Shown: positions 1 to 10,934 of the stretch, in pieces | Position numbering within the stretch: position 1 is the stretch's first letter | Layout: each line of letters starts with the position of its first letter | Notes under the pieces: generated by a model | Told to the model about the DNA's origin: nothing | Database searches by the model: none | What the model saw: the letters and a program-made list of their open reading frames with translations, nothing else | Translations under genes and position numbers: made by a program | Origin: Zygnema cylindricum | Taxonomy: Eukaryota > Streptophyta > Zygnematophyceae > Zygnematales > Zygnemataceae | Assembly: GCA_037447655.1 (NCBI GenBank) | Contig: JBBHKE010002176.1 | Coordinates: forward strand, 170,274-214,131 | Direction of reading: 5' to 3' | DNA: 43,858 nt

Positions 1-390
1 AGATGGTCTTCATGAAAACGACCAGGGGTCTATAGACACACCTTATCTAGATGATGAAAGAGTGGAAATATATACCGTCAAAACCCATTACCTTCAGACA
101 CTCGGAATGAAACCCGTGTTGTTGATGTTAGTAGGTGGTAAAGTAATAGGGGTTGAATTACGGAAAGCGATGTGGTTCGAAGAAAAAAAGGGAGTCGGAT
201 AGTTTCACGTGTACGGGGATGGCGAATACGGTTTAGTAGTTCAAACCCTGTGGTTGTATCATTCGTAAGAAGAAAAGTAATGAGTCTAATTCGGATTTGT
301 AAAGAACCGATGGAAATAGACTACACTTCATCTGAAGTAGGGGTATAAATCGATATTTCTGAGGTAAAAAGATCACTTCAATAGTTTGAG
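1..390. other. Unassigned left edge with a partial open frame
   Basis: This stretch does not align with the Copia sequences elsewhere in the window. On the plus strand, the frame starting at base 2 stays open to the stop at 200-202 (66 codons, no start, entering from outside the window) and after that stop stays open for 20 more codons. Its translation contains Y-T-V-K-T-H-Y-L-Q-T-L-G-M and V-G-G-K-V-I-G-V-E-L. I do not recognise a family. It may be a fragment of another gene, a more decayed part of the Copia element that follows, or chance. Confidence 0.3.
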
Positions 391-1640
391 GAATAGTAGA
401 AGATAATGAAATGGTGGATGATTGTAGTTGTTGTGCCCAAAGTAAGGCTCACAGACTTCCATTACCCAAAACTGCCATATATAAAGGTGAGAAAGTAGTA
501 GATCTATTCCACACAGATATCTGGGGACCAGCAAAAGTACTTCTGGTAGAAGGTAAGAGATTCATGATGATAATTACTGATGATAAGTCCTTATACTTTA
601 GAGTCTAATTTCTAAATCCAAGTCTGAAGCACCAACATAATTCAAAAAATATAAAACATAGAGTGAGAAGTTGCATGGAACCCCTATTAAGTTAATAAGA
701 AGTGACAATGGGGGAGAATATACCTCTAACCAGTTTGAGGAATATTTGATGGATGAGGGCGTTCAACACCAGAAAATTGTACCATATAACTCGGAACAAA
801 ACGGGGTTGCTGAGAGGTTGAACTGGACGGTAGGAGATAGCGAATGTAGTATGCTGGCCGACAAAAGGATAGGAATTTTTTTTTGGGGTGAGGCCATTTA
901 CTGTGCTAACTACATCAAGAATAGAGTCCTTACCTCAGCTCTGAAAGGAATGACACCTTACGAGAGATGGGTTGGAAATAAACCAAATATTTATCACCTC
1001 AAAGTATTCGGTAGTCAAGTTAAGAGTCTGGACACAGATAGGAAAAACTGGAAATTATATGCTAAAAGGAAACCACGATATTTTGTGGGATATGACGACG
1101 ATATCAAGGGATATAGAGTTTATGACTTAGCTAAACAAGATATCATTATGGTAAAGTATCTAGTTGTCATGGATGAAGGGAAGTCATTTGACCCTTTCAA
1201 ATAGACCAAGAAGATAAAAATCAACTTTGAGTTTGAGGGTGAGGAAGACTCGAATCTTTCCAGAAGAGACATGAGTGAAAAAGTGATTGCAAATTCTAGG
1301 AGATCCGCCATGAAAAAGATAAACCCGAATCTGCCCATATCCCTACACACTCCGAGGAGACAAAAGAAGTGGAGATGGAGCCGACTTCCATAGATAAAGA
1401 AGCCGATGAGACAGTGAGGAGGAAGTGGAGACTTCCCTCCATCCCAGCTTCGGAATTTGAAGGAGGACGAAGGAGTAATAAAAGGTTGCAAGAAAGACAA
1501 GTCGCTCACAAAGTAACTAAGCTGTCTCATCCTGATGAGCCTCAGTCATACTCAATGACAAAGGATAGTGCAGAGAAGGATAGATGGGTTGGAGCCATAA
1601 ATGATGAGATGGCATCCATCATGGAAGCAAATACTTAGGA
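391..1640 (+). pseudogene. Copia integrase fragment (broken)
   Basis: This is a decayed integrase segment of a plus-strand Copia element; integrase would insert the retrotransposon cDNA into host DNA. The sequence starts at the last zinc-ligand cysteines of the HHCC region (C-S-C-C-A-Q near 421-441). It continues with the first catalytic aspartate in H-T-D-I-W-G-P (about 510-530), the second in S-D-N-G-G-E-Y (about 700) and the glutamate in N-G-V-A-E-R-L-N (about 800-825), so the DDE triad is still visible. A frameshift and stop near 606 separate the first aspartate from the rest, and a stop follows at 1,202-1,204. The proline/serine linker P-S-I-P-A-S-E-F-E-G-G-R-R lies at about 1,437-1,470. 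The integrase N-terminus, PR and Gag are missing to the left. Confidence 0.85.
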
Positions 1641-2948
1641 ACTAGTGGATTGCCCTCCAAACAGAAAAGTGATCGGGTGCAAATGGGTGTTTAAACAGAA
1701 ACTGAACGCAAATATTTCCATTGAAAGATAAAAGGCTCACTTGGTAGAAAAGAAGTTCACTCAAAAGGAAGGGATAGATTATGAAGAGACCTTTGCTCCT
1801 GTGGTACAGTTCCCATCAGTAAGGATTCACCTTAGTTTAGCGGCAGCAGAAGACATGGAATTACACCAGATGGATATTAAGACGGCCTTTTTTAATGGTG
1901 AACTAGAGGAAAAAATCTTCATGCAGCAACTAGAAGGATTTGTAGAGGAAGGTGAGGAGAGCAAAGTCTGCAAACTTATAAAGTTCTTATATGGACTAAG
2001 GGAAGCTCCCAAGCAATGGAATTACAAACTCGATGAGTTTCTCACCAGCCTTGGATATATCTGGATCAGTTAAGACCATTCTATTTATATGTTTGAAGAT
2101 GAGAATGGAGTTATTTTTATTGCAATTTATGTGGATGATTTGCTAGTGTTAAGTAAATCTATGGAAAATATCAACAAATTAAAGAAAGATCTTAGAAGCA
2201 AGTTTGATATGAAAGATTTAGGAGAGGCAGGATATATATTGGGAATATGAATGAAAAGAGATAGGGGAATAAGGATTTCCAAACTTACTCATAAAGATGC
2301 TGTAAGGAATATGCTCGAGAAATTCAAAATGGAAAAGGCAAACCGTTATACCACTCCTATGGATTTGAAAAAAACAAGTGATGGGAGTGTCGAAGGAGTG
2401 ATAATCTTAGATGATCAGATGAGTCCCAAAAAAAGACAATTTATGAAGTCTATTCCTTACATGCAGGTTGTAGGAAGTCTTATCTCCATTATGAATTGTA
2501 CTAGGCCGGACATAGATGTAGCAGTTCGAGTTCTCAGTGGGAGTCTTAATGAACCTAGAAAGAGAGACTATGAGGCAGCAAAAAGAGTCATGAGATATCT
2601 GGTGGGTACAAGGGAATTATGGTTGCAGTTGGGAGGGGAGCAAACACACATCACCACTTGGAGTGATGCCAATTATGGAGATCGCCTATGAGAAGATGCA
2701 CTTCTGGGTATGAATTGTATGCGGGGGAAGATGCTTGCTGTTGGAGAAGCAAGCAACAAAAGGTGGTTTCTCAGTCTATTATAGATGAGTACATGGCCTC
2801 TTGTTTTGTTGTGAAAGAATTGATGTGGATAAAGTCTTTGCTACAAGAATTGGGGTACATAGAGAAGAGGGTGCACCCAAATTAAAATATTGTTCAGAGA
2901 AGTGTGGACTAAAAGAAAAGTTTAAATTAGACTAGAAAATAAAGGGAG
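1641..2948 (+). pseudogene. Copia reverse transcriptase/RNase H fragment (broken)
   Basis: This continues the plus-strand pol. RT motifs run in order: K-E-G-I-D-Y-E-E-T-F-A-P near 1,767, M-D-I-K-T-A-F near 1,870, and the catalytic Y-V-D-D-L-L-V-L near 2,130. RNase H follows, with W-S-D-A-N-Y near 2,660. Stops interrupt it near 1,637, 1,730, 2,071 and 2,250, and a one-base deletion near 2,685 shifts frame within G-D-A-P-M-R-R. About 190 bp of RNase H is deleted at about 2,877-2,882, joining the middle of the domain to its C-terminal end (K-Y-C-S-E-K-C-G-L). The reading frame ends just before the polypurine tract, as in the other copies, and no env-like gene follows. Confidence 0.85.
2936..2948 (+). 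promoter_or_regulatory. Polypurine tract
   Basis: The purine run ending in aaagggag directly abuts TGTTGAA of the LTR. It is the expected plus-strand DNA primer, and the same position is occupied by aaggggag in the best-preserved element. Confidence 0.75.
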
Positions 2949-3618
2949 TGTTGAATTATTAGAATTACAAAGTATTTTCTCGGTTTGAATAGCTAAAGTG
3001 AAAATAGAAAAGAAAAGCGTAGGCTGTCTGCCTCCACCTCTTCCCTCTATCCCCCATCCTTTTTGTAGTTAGTGAAGGAAATAGAGGGTGGTGGAGCCAT
3101 GGTTGCCTCATCTCCTTAGGCACGTCAAAAGAAGTGACATAAGTCAATTCTAACAAAAAGGTTGAGTCCGGCCGAACTCGAACCTCTAACCGGCAAAGCA
3201 AGGCATAGCTGCTAGCCTTTGCCGGTTTTTCATTGAAGTGTCTTAGAGTACATGGGGTATGATTAGTATTTAAATATGTCAGAATTCACTAATCTGATTA
3301 ACTAAATTACGGATAAGTAAAATAGAAAAAAAATGAAATATAGTGCGAAAAGGACACTACATAAAACAAATTAACCGGACATTGATTTTCAACGGCTAGC
3401 ATTAAAAGGCGATTTGGATCCCACGGCACGCATCATCGCCAAAATCAAGCAATGGTCGCTTTGGCGGTTTTCAGGCGTGACATGACCTACAGCCACTTGG
3501 GAAGATAACATTGGGTAGCAGGAATCCTGGAGAGCATGAGGGTGAGTTTGGAGGAGACAGGCGTCCACTCAATGGCCAAGTTGTACACAGACCGTACAGA
3601 AAGTACATTAGCCACAGT
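2949..3618 (+). repeat. 3' LTR, truncated (plus)
   Basis: The LTR begins TGTTGAATTATTAG directly after the polypurine tract and carries the family landmarks: a tattttct box, gagccatgg at about 3,092, an antisense tRNA-like module at 3,160-3,235, and the left arm of the U3 palindrome near 3,590-3,605. It breaks at about 3,618, where a minus-strand LTR starts, so the downstream third (TATA, R, U5) is lost. Confidence 0.75.
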
Positions 3619-4616
3619 TGCAATTCTGTGTCCTCCATTGGACTACAGAATTCAGGAAGCCTCTAGATAGCTTTTAACTAACCCAATTCAAGCCACAACC
3701 ACTGATGCCCAAGAGGACAAATTGAAAGTCTAACTGCACCCTTGTGTAGCGTGGACTCCCTTAAGTCTGTAGCAAAATGAATCATTGAAAACAGCCAACC
3801 ACTCGATAAGTTATGAGGTAGGAAAGATGCCAATTTATACAAAGTTCTCAAGGGAGAGGTGACTGTCTAAAAATATGCTAAGTCCTACTTCCCTCTCACA
3901 ACCCCTATTTACTAATGTACTACCCAATCACATAACTCTAAAGTACAGAAAGGTACTACGGCCGATGTCTTTTCTGTATTGCCTGTGTACGACAAGGCCG
4001 CTGATTGGACGCGTGTCAACCTTTCACTCGTCCGTAGGCTCCCCAAAATCCTATGACCAAATGTTATCCCTCCAGGTAACGCCAAGTCATGCCACGTCCA
4101 TAAATGCCAAAGTGACCATTTTAGGATCTTGGCACCGATTTCTGTTGTAAGATTAAATCTGACATTGAATTTTAGCCGTCGAAACAAATGTCCGATTCAT
4201 TTGTTTCGTGCAAAATGACGTCCGCACTAAACTTTAACTAGTTATTTGTTCTTTCATTCATATTTTAGTTCATCGGTTTCATGACCGTACACAAGTTTAA
4301 ATAGATATAAACCCCATGTATCCTAACGGACTTCTACGACAGACTGGTTAGAGCTAACGGCTACGCCACGCTCTGCTGGTGGGAGGTTCGAGTCTTGTCG
4401 GACTTAACTCTTTGTTGAGAGTGACTTAAGTTACTCTTTAGCCCTGCCTATGGAGCTGAGGCAACCATGGCTCCATCACTTTCTTTCTCTTTCAATGACT
4501 ACAACAAGTATAGGGGCAAGAGAGAAGAGATAGAGGCAGGCTGCCTGCACTTTTATTATCTTTTTCCGCTGATATATTTTGACCTAGAAAATACACAAAA
4601 ACAAGTTATTTCAACA
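3619..4616 (-). repeat. LTR, minus strand, full length (998 bp)
   Basis: Read on the minus strand it starts TGTTGAAATAACTTG at 4,616 and ends at 3,619 with the family terminus (reverse complement of tgcaattctgtgtcctcc). It contains a TATA box (tttata near 3,834), the U3 palindrome (about 3,949-3,990) and a tRNA-like module in plus orientation. The flanks (acagt and tgttt) do not match, so it is not a clean solo LTR. It probably marks recombination between the plus element on its left and the minus gag on its right. Confidence 0.75.
4331..4405 (+). other. tRNA-like module inside an LTR
   Basis: About 75 bases resemble a decayed tRNA: a D-arm-like ctggttagagc and a B-box-like ggttcgagtct at 4,385-4,395. 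The acceptor arms do not pair, so it is not a functional tRNA. It lies antisense to the LTR, at the same place as in the other copies. Confidence 0.5.
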
Positions 4617-4655
4617 TGTTTCTCTTATATTTCTCTTATTTCAACATATTAAATA

Positions 4656-5842
4656 TCATGTAGGGATATTTCTTAGCTTAGTGAAGAGTTGCTTATCATG
4701 ACACATATGCATGGATACACCTGAGTCGATGATCAAATTTTCCTGTGGAGCTTCCCGAATCGCTCCAAGGGCACACTTCTGTCTCCGAGGGATCTCTTTC
4801 TCCTCTACACTCTCGTCCAGAAGAAGCTCTCTATCCTCCACAGAGGACTCATCCTCAATTTCTCCTGTCACTTTTGAGACCACAAGTGTCTTTTTCTTCC
4901 CCCCGGAAGAACCCCCTCTACAGTTCTCTTAAAGCCTTAGCTCTGACTGCTTGTCACAATTCATGATAAAGTGTCCCAGCTTTTTGTAAAAATGACAAAG
5001 GCCCTTTGGGGGCCTTGGTCCTCTAGGCTGATCTTTCTCTTGTTTTAGTGGTTTCTTCGGATCCTTCCCCCATCGGTTTCCTTCGCAGGTAGAGCTTGGA
5101 TGCTCTTCCCCCCCCTCGTAATCTCAATTGTGTTTTCCAACACAATTATCATCCGGACCATTATGTTCCACTTCCATGAACTGTTAGTCATTTGTTGTAC
5201 TCGATACACTATGTTTTCATACTCGTCGTGTAACTTCATGATAAGAGTGTAAACTTTCATCTTTATTATACATGTCCACCCAGCACTCTCTATCTCTATA
5301 TACAAACAAGAGAGATCATTACAATAGTCTAACATCTTTCCCCTTTTGTAATAATAATTCCCCAACTTTTGTTTGGCCAACTGCAGCTTATAAATAGTAC
5401 CATTTTTATAGATTTCCACTGAACTCACCCACAACTCCTAGGCCTTGTAATTGTGAAGACGAGGGGTTGCCAAAGCCTAGGTGAGGTATGTTAGAATGAA
5501 GTTTTTGGCATCCATGTTCATGTCTTCCCACGTTTGGGTGTCGTTCTCCCCAGCCTTTACGGTCGCCGCTCTAGGAGCCGTGGTAATATGAGCAATTCGA
5601 GTAAGAGGCGTTTCCTTCTCCTTCCCCTTTTCAGACACACTGCTGTCCCCATCATTTGCCTCCTATGGTGCAGAAGAGGTTGCTTCAGCAAACCTCATTC
5701 CACGAAACAGTGGTGGATTTCCCTCAGGTGGCCGTTTCACTTGTCCACTAACAATACCCGAGTATCGTTTTTTACACAAAGCCCCCATCATCATGGCTTC
5801 CCAATAGATGAACCCTGATCCATTTGAGGTGGGAACCCTAGA
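4656..5842 (-). pseudogene. Copia gag-protease fragment (broken)
   Basis: Read on the minus strand from 5,842 down. The Gag N-terminus (G-P-L-S-R-V-P, then F-I-Y-W-E and G-I-V-S-G) lies at 5,663-5,842, the central Gag helices at 5,045-5,434, and a zinc-knuckle remnant near 4,990 in which the second cysteine is tyrosine (C-H-F-Y). The linker (E-I-P-R-R-Q-K-C) and the aspartic protease signature I-I-D-S-G with M-H-M-C lie at 4,656-4,790. Several frameshifts separate these pieces. The fragment stops inside protease at about 4,656, followed by about 40 bp of AT-rich sequence before the LTR at 4,616. Gag would form the cytoplasmic particle and PR would process the polyprotein. Confidence 0.8.
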
Positions 5843-5856
5843 GAGTGGGCCCATAA
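5842..5856 (-). promoter_or_regulatory. Degenerate primer-binding site (PBS)
   Basis: On the minus strand this reads ttatgggcccactc, matching the family PBS ggttatgggcccacc except for the loss of about five bases at the LTR boundary and one substitution. It sits between the LTR (5,857-6,466) and the gag fragment. Confidence 0.6.
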
Positions 5857-6466
5857 AATTGTGTGTCTTCCATTTGACTACAGAATTTAAGAAGCCTCTA
5901 CATAGCTTTTAACATACCCACTTCAAGCCACAACCACTGCCACGACCGTTGAAATTCACCGGTCATTGTTTCGTGTCGACCGTTGAATTATGTTGGTCAT
6001 CATTCTGTGTTGACCGTTAAAATTCCGTTTTTCTTCGCGTACCGTAGATCGCGAAATGACATTTAATTTTGTTCGTTGAAATCAGTTGTTGTTGCGTTCA
6101 TTTCGTGTAGTACTGTATTTTGTGCGGTACCACACGTTTCCATGCTTTGTTTCGTACTGTTAAATGGAATTTTTCCCCGCATTATCATTTAAATATTTTA
6201 CAAATATTTCATGTATATCGTTTCATCAAGATCTACAGGCTAAAACTTAACGCTACGCTGTACGGCTGTATTCGGAGGTTACAAGATCAAATCCTAACCC
6301 TGGCAGCCTATAATTTGCAGGAACCTTGTCTTCTACGTGTCTCCTCATCAGTCTAAGGCCGCCATGGCTGCCTGTCAGTTCTTAGTGACTCCGACAAGTA
6401 TGAGAATTGTAGGATGCTCATAGGTTGACTAAGAAGATAGAATATAAAATATCATTTTTTCCAACA
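5857..6466 (-). repeat. LTR with internal deletion, shared by two minus elements
   Basis: On the minus strand it starts TGTTGGAAAAAATG at 6,466 and ends at the degenerate PBS. It is the same subfamily as 26,568-27,691 but lacks about half of that LTR's length; the break lies near 5,943-5,948, after caaccactgcca. It contains imperfect repeats of ccgttgaaattc at about 5,946-6,030 and a tRNA-like module at 6,236-6,320. A gag lies on its left and an RNase H end with polypurine tract on its right, so it is positioned as the 5' LTR of one element and the 3' LTR of another. Confidence 0.75.
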
Positions 6467-8148
6467 CTCCCATTATTTTCTAATGTATCTTTTCTTTTAG
6501 TCCACACTTCTCCCTACAAAATGTTAATTTGGGAGAAGGAACAGACTTAGTCATCATATCTGCTAACATCTCTCCATCTGATCTATATTCCAAACTAATT
6601 ATTTGCTTCTCAACCTTCTCCCTAACAAAGCTTAAACGAATGTCTATATGCTCCGCTTTAAAATGATGCTTAGGGTTTGCTGCGATTGCAATCGCAGCTT
6701 GATTGTCACAAAATATCTTTTGCACTCCATTCTTCATATATTCCACTTCTTCGAGCAAATATTTCACCCACATTAATTCTTTCCCATCCAAAGAAGAGGC
6801 TATATACTCAGCCTCTATGGTTGACTGAGCAATCACCTTTTTTTGCTTGCTGCTCCAACAGCAAGCCCTATTCCCAACATACAACACATACCTAGAAGTA
6901 CACCTCCTCATCGAAGCATCCCTAAAACCGGCATCACTTCAAGTGGTGATATAAGCATTATCCCCTCCGAAATGCAACCACAGATCTCTTGTTCCTATGA
7001 AGTATCGCATGACCTTTTGGCCTCTTCCCAATATTTCTTCCTAGGATTATTCAGACTCCTACTTATTACCCCCACAGTTGCTACTATATCAAGACGAGTA
7101 CAGTTCATAAAGTAGATCAAACTACCGACAACTTGTCTGTACGGAATAGTTTGCATGAACTTGCTTTCCTCAGGTCCTAACTCTTTATCTAAGATTAAGA
7201 CTCCCTCTTCTGAGCTCCCCTTATTTCCCTTCTTTAAGGCCATGGGAGTGGTACAACTATTTGCCTTATCCATTTGAAATTTTTCAAGCAAATTCCCTAT
7301 TGCTTATTTTTGAGTTAGACTAATTTTTTTCATTTCTTTATCCGTTTCCATCGTAATTCCCAAAATGTACCTTGCCTCTCCGAAGTCCTTCATTTCAAAA
7401 TCTGCTCTTTATATCCTTTTCTCAAACTATTAATTTTCTCCATCGATTTACTCAAAACAAGCAAATCATCCACATAGATATCAATGAAAATTATACTTTC
7501 CTCATCCTCCAATAGATAGATGGAATGATATGAACTAACTCGGATATATCCCAAACTTGTTAGAAACTCGTCTAGCTTCTTGTTCTATTGGCATGGAGCT
7601 TGCTTTAGTCCGTAAAGGGAATTTATCATTCTGCACACCTTACTTTCTTCTCCTTTCTCCACAAATCCTTCTCGTTGCCACATGAAGATCTCTTCTTCTA
7701 ATTCTCCTTGTAAGAAAGAAGTTTTAATGTCCATCTGGTGCACTTCCATGTCTTCCGCTGCCGCTAGACTAAGTAGAATCTGGACGGAGGGAAATCTAAC
7801 AACCGGATCAAAGGTCGCCTGATAATCGATTCCCTCCTTCTGTGTGAATCCCTTTGCAACTAATCAGGTCTTATATTGCTCGATAGTGTTATCCGGATTG
7901 AGTTTCAACTTAAACACCCACTTAAATCTTATCGGCTTTCTGTCAGGAGGACAATCCACCAACTCTCATGTATTTGCTTTTATAATGGAAGTCATCTCAT
8001 CATTAATGAATGTCACCCATCTACTACTTTCCGGACTATTAATTGCCTCTGAGTAAGTCAAGGGTCCGCTCAAATGTGACAACTTAGTTACCTTGTTGTC
8101 CACTTGTCTCTCTTCAAGTCTCCTACTTCTTCTCCTTCCTCCTTCAAA
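6467..8148 (-). pseudogene. Copia RNase H and reverse transcriptase (broken)
   Basis: On the minus strand, the RNase H region (6,480-6,911) keeps S-T-I-E-A-E-Y, C-D-N-Q-A-A and the C-terminal R-E-K-C-G-L. RT (6,995 to about 8,100) keeps M-N-C-T-R, the catalytic I-Y-V-D-D-L near 7,470, M-D-I-K-T near 7,725 and the N-terminal segment S-R-W-V near 8,025. Frameshifts and stops occur throughout, for example between the RT C-terminus and RNase H near 6,950-6,995. The polypurine tract (aatgggag on the minus strand) abuts the LTR at 6,466. RT would copy element RNA inside Gag particles. Confidence 0.85.
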
Positions 8149-9578
8149 CTATGACGCTGGAATGGAGGGTAATCTTGGATTTCTCCGAACAGCTTCAACT
8201 TCTCCCCTATGCGTGGAGTCCATCTCTGGATGTTCATCTTCCATTTCCGGTCTTTCCTTGTTTTGAGCCGGAAGCTGTGACTCTAAGAGAGGGTCACTCT
8301 CGGTAAGATGTTTCCCTTCCTCTGCAAGGTCAGGCTGAACTGGAATTCGGTTAGAAGAATTTGAATCTAACTCATTTTCGGATTCAATTCTAATTTTTAC
8401 CGGTTTAGTGTATTTGAAAAAATATATGGACTTTCCTTCATCCATGACTACCAAGTGCTTTACTAGAATTATGTATTCTCTTTCGTGTTCATAAACTCTA
8501 TATCCCTTTACATTTTCATCATATCCAAGTAAGTATCTCAAATTTCCTTTTGCATCTAACTTCCAATCAGATTTTTGTGTGTTTAATCTAAACATTTGAC
8601 TTCCGAACACCTTGAAGTGTGAAATATTGAGTTTTCTTCCGGTCCATCTTTCATTAGGTGTTTGTCCTTTTACTGCCAAGGTAAGGACTCTATTTTTGAG
8701 ATAGTTAGCACAATTTATAACCTCTGCCCAAAAACTTTTTCTTAACTTTTTATTTGACAACATACTACGAGCAGTATCACTCAATGTTTTATTTAGTCTT
8801 TTTGCTACATCATTTTATTCTGGATTCTTAGGAACAGTCTTTTGGTGTTGAATCTCTTCCTCTTTCAAAAAATCCTGAAACTCATTAGAAGTGTATCCCC
8901 CCCCCATTATCACTCCTCACTCTCTTTATAGGTGTCTCATGAAGCTTCTCACTCCATGCTTTATACTCTTTAAAATAGGCCGAAGCCTCATATTTTTTTT
9001 TCAAGAAATAGACTCTACAGTATCTAGACAAATCATCAGCGATAGTAAGCATAAATCTTTTCCCTCCAACTGATGGCACTTTGGCAGGTCCCCATATGTC
9101 AGTATGAACTAGGTCTAAAACCTTTTTGCCCTTATATGTTGCGGCTTTTGGAAAAGGCAACTTGTGGGCCTTTCTTTAAGCACATCCACTACAATCATCC
9201 AAAGTCTCATCGTCTCCAAAAATGTATTCCCTCAACTACATCCATTTTCTTCATTTCCTTCAATCTATCTAGATGCACATGTCCCAATCTTTTATGCCAC
9301 AACATCAAATCATTAACACTAGTATAGTAAACTCTCGTCTTTCCATTACTCAAATTCAGCCTTAACATTCCCTGGCTACCCTTTTCAGCTGTGAAGTACA
9401 CTTCATTCTCATAGATAGCAACAAAGACTCCTTTCTTAATACTAGTCTCAAAACCTTTATCATCTAAGACCGATGTAGAGAAAAGATTTTTGTTCAACTC
9501 TAGACTAAAAAGAACATCTGAGAAAGTGACTACAGATGTCTTACCTTCAACTAAGACTCTCAAATCCACTGATCCCAC
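8149..9578 (-). pseudogene. Copia integrase (broken; catalytic Glu replaced)
   Basis: On the minus strand, the GAG-pre-integrase/HHCC region W-H-K-R-L-G-H-V lies near 9,290 and the first catalytic aspartate in H-T-D-I-W-G-P near 9,100. The second is in S-D-N-G-G near 8,905, followed by a run of nine guanines that shifts the frame. The position of the catalytic glutamate (N-G-V-A-E-R in good copies) reads N-D-V-A-K-R near 8,800, a Glu-to-Lys change, with a nearby stop. The C-terminal part (8,149-8,784) is open for 211 codons, through V-F-G-S-Q-M-F to the P-S-I-P-A-S linker. Confidence 0.85.
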
Positions 9579-10764
9579 TTAATATGTGGTCACTATTCTC
9601 CCATCCCCATACTCTATCTCTATAATAGGGATCTTTCTCATTTGTGTTAATAATGGTTTTTCTCTACACATATGCATACAGGCTCCTTAATCAAAAAACC
9701 ATCCTTCTTCAGGAGCTTCTCTTACTCCACCGAAAGCACACTTTTGCCTCCTTGGAATCTCCAGCTCACCTTTCACATTCAGCTCCTCGTTGAGGAGGAG
9801 TTCTCCATCGTCCTCATCGAAAGCTTCTCCGATGACTTGTGTTGCCACAAATACCTTCTTTTTCCTTGCGGTTGGTTATCCGACTTGTTCCTCCTTCAAT
9901 CTCAGCTTTGTCAGTTTAGTACACTACGCAATGTAATGTCCCAGCTTCTTACAAAAGTGACAAAGTCCCTTCGAAGGCCTTGATCCAGATCCATCATGGT
10001 TTCTTTTTCTCCTCCACCAAAGTTTCCATAAGGTTTCTTCGAATCCTTATCCCCCCAATTAGTTCCAACAGCTAATGCTTGAACACTATTTTCTCCTCTC
10101 CGAATCTTAATTTTGCTTTCCCAAACCAAAATCATCCCTCGAACGGAGTTCCAGATCCATCGATGATTTGGCAAGTCCTAAACCTTATCAACAATGTTTT
10201 CATAATCATCTGGGAGTTTCATTAACAAAGTATTCTTCTTCTCTTTCTTTGTCTCCCTCTTCCTACACTCTCGAACTCTATAAATAACCCGGTCAAGTCA
10301 TTACAAAAGTGTAACATCTTCCCCCTTTTGTAAACATATGCCTGTACCTTGTGATCTGCCAATTTCTGTTGCTAAATCATACCGTATTTGTAAATGTTGA
10401 CAAGAGCCTCCCACAACGCGTCTGCCCTATCCACATGTAGATACGGTGTAGCCATAGCTTTAGTGAGACATCCAATAATAAAATGAGTTGCTACCGTATT
10501 GTTGAAATCCCAAATTTCACTATCATTTGTCTTAGTTTTCTGAACATCTGCCACATGAACCGATCCAGTAGCCATCGGTGTGAGTTTCTCCATCCACTTC
10601 TCTTTCCCTATGTCTAACCCGATGCTTACTCCAACCTCCTCTGCTTCCTCTGCTCTTGGGGCCCCTTCTTTGAATCGATATACTCCAAACCCGGGTGGAA
10701 CTCCCAATTTAGCGGATGGCCAAGGCTCACGACCACTCACAATGTGAAACTCTGAGACCTCCAT
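9579..10764 (-). pseudogene. Copia gag-protease with in-frame 5' deletion
   Basis: On the minus strand, a 130-codon open frame starts at the LTR-embedded ATG at 10,764 (M-E-V-S-E-F-H) and jumps directly to I-V-S-G-R, a segment that lies about 30 codons further on in other copies. The deletion removes the primer-binding site and about 90 bp of gag yet keeps frame. Central Gag (E-I-W-D-F-N-N and L-W-E-A-L) follows, then stops near 10,372. The remaining Gag (9,911-10,174), a zinc knuckle (C-H-F-C-K-K-L-G-H near 9,945) and protease remains near 9,640-9,760 follow, all interrupted. Confidence 0.75.
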
Positions 10765-10874
10765 TGGCCCTCAGAGTAAGCAGATCCAAAAGAAGCTTAT
10801 CTAGATAGTGCCGACTCCAAGTTGATATAAACCCAAATGACCGACCCCTTGACAATCACAAACCCATTATGGCT
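10745..10874 (-). repeat. LTR 3'-end fragment
   Basis: On the minus strand it ends ...gaggtctcagagtttca at 10,745 and matches the terminus of the 14,291-15,469 LTR. At about 10,868 it changes into the gag start of another element across the shared stretch cccattat.gcttc, which looks like a homology-guided deletion or recombination junction. Confidence 0.7.
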
Positions 10875-10934
10875 TCCCAATAGATGAACCTAGATCCATT
10901 GATGGTGGGCACCCTAGAGGGTGGGCCCATAACC
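10868..10934 (-). pseudogene. Gag N-terminal remnant plus intact PBS
   Basis: The minus-strand translation starts at an ATG in the adjoining LTR and reads M-D-D-T-R-L-Q-V-M-G-P-P-S-R-V-P, then F-I-Y-W, before the junction at about 10,868. The perfect 15-base PBS ggttatgggcccacc is at 10,920-10,934. Only the start of this element survives. Confidence 0.75.

Noticed and set aside
3619-4616. Clean solo LTR
   Set aside because: Flanking pentamers do not match and neither neighbour resumes on the other side, so recombination or deletion is more likely.
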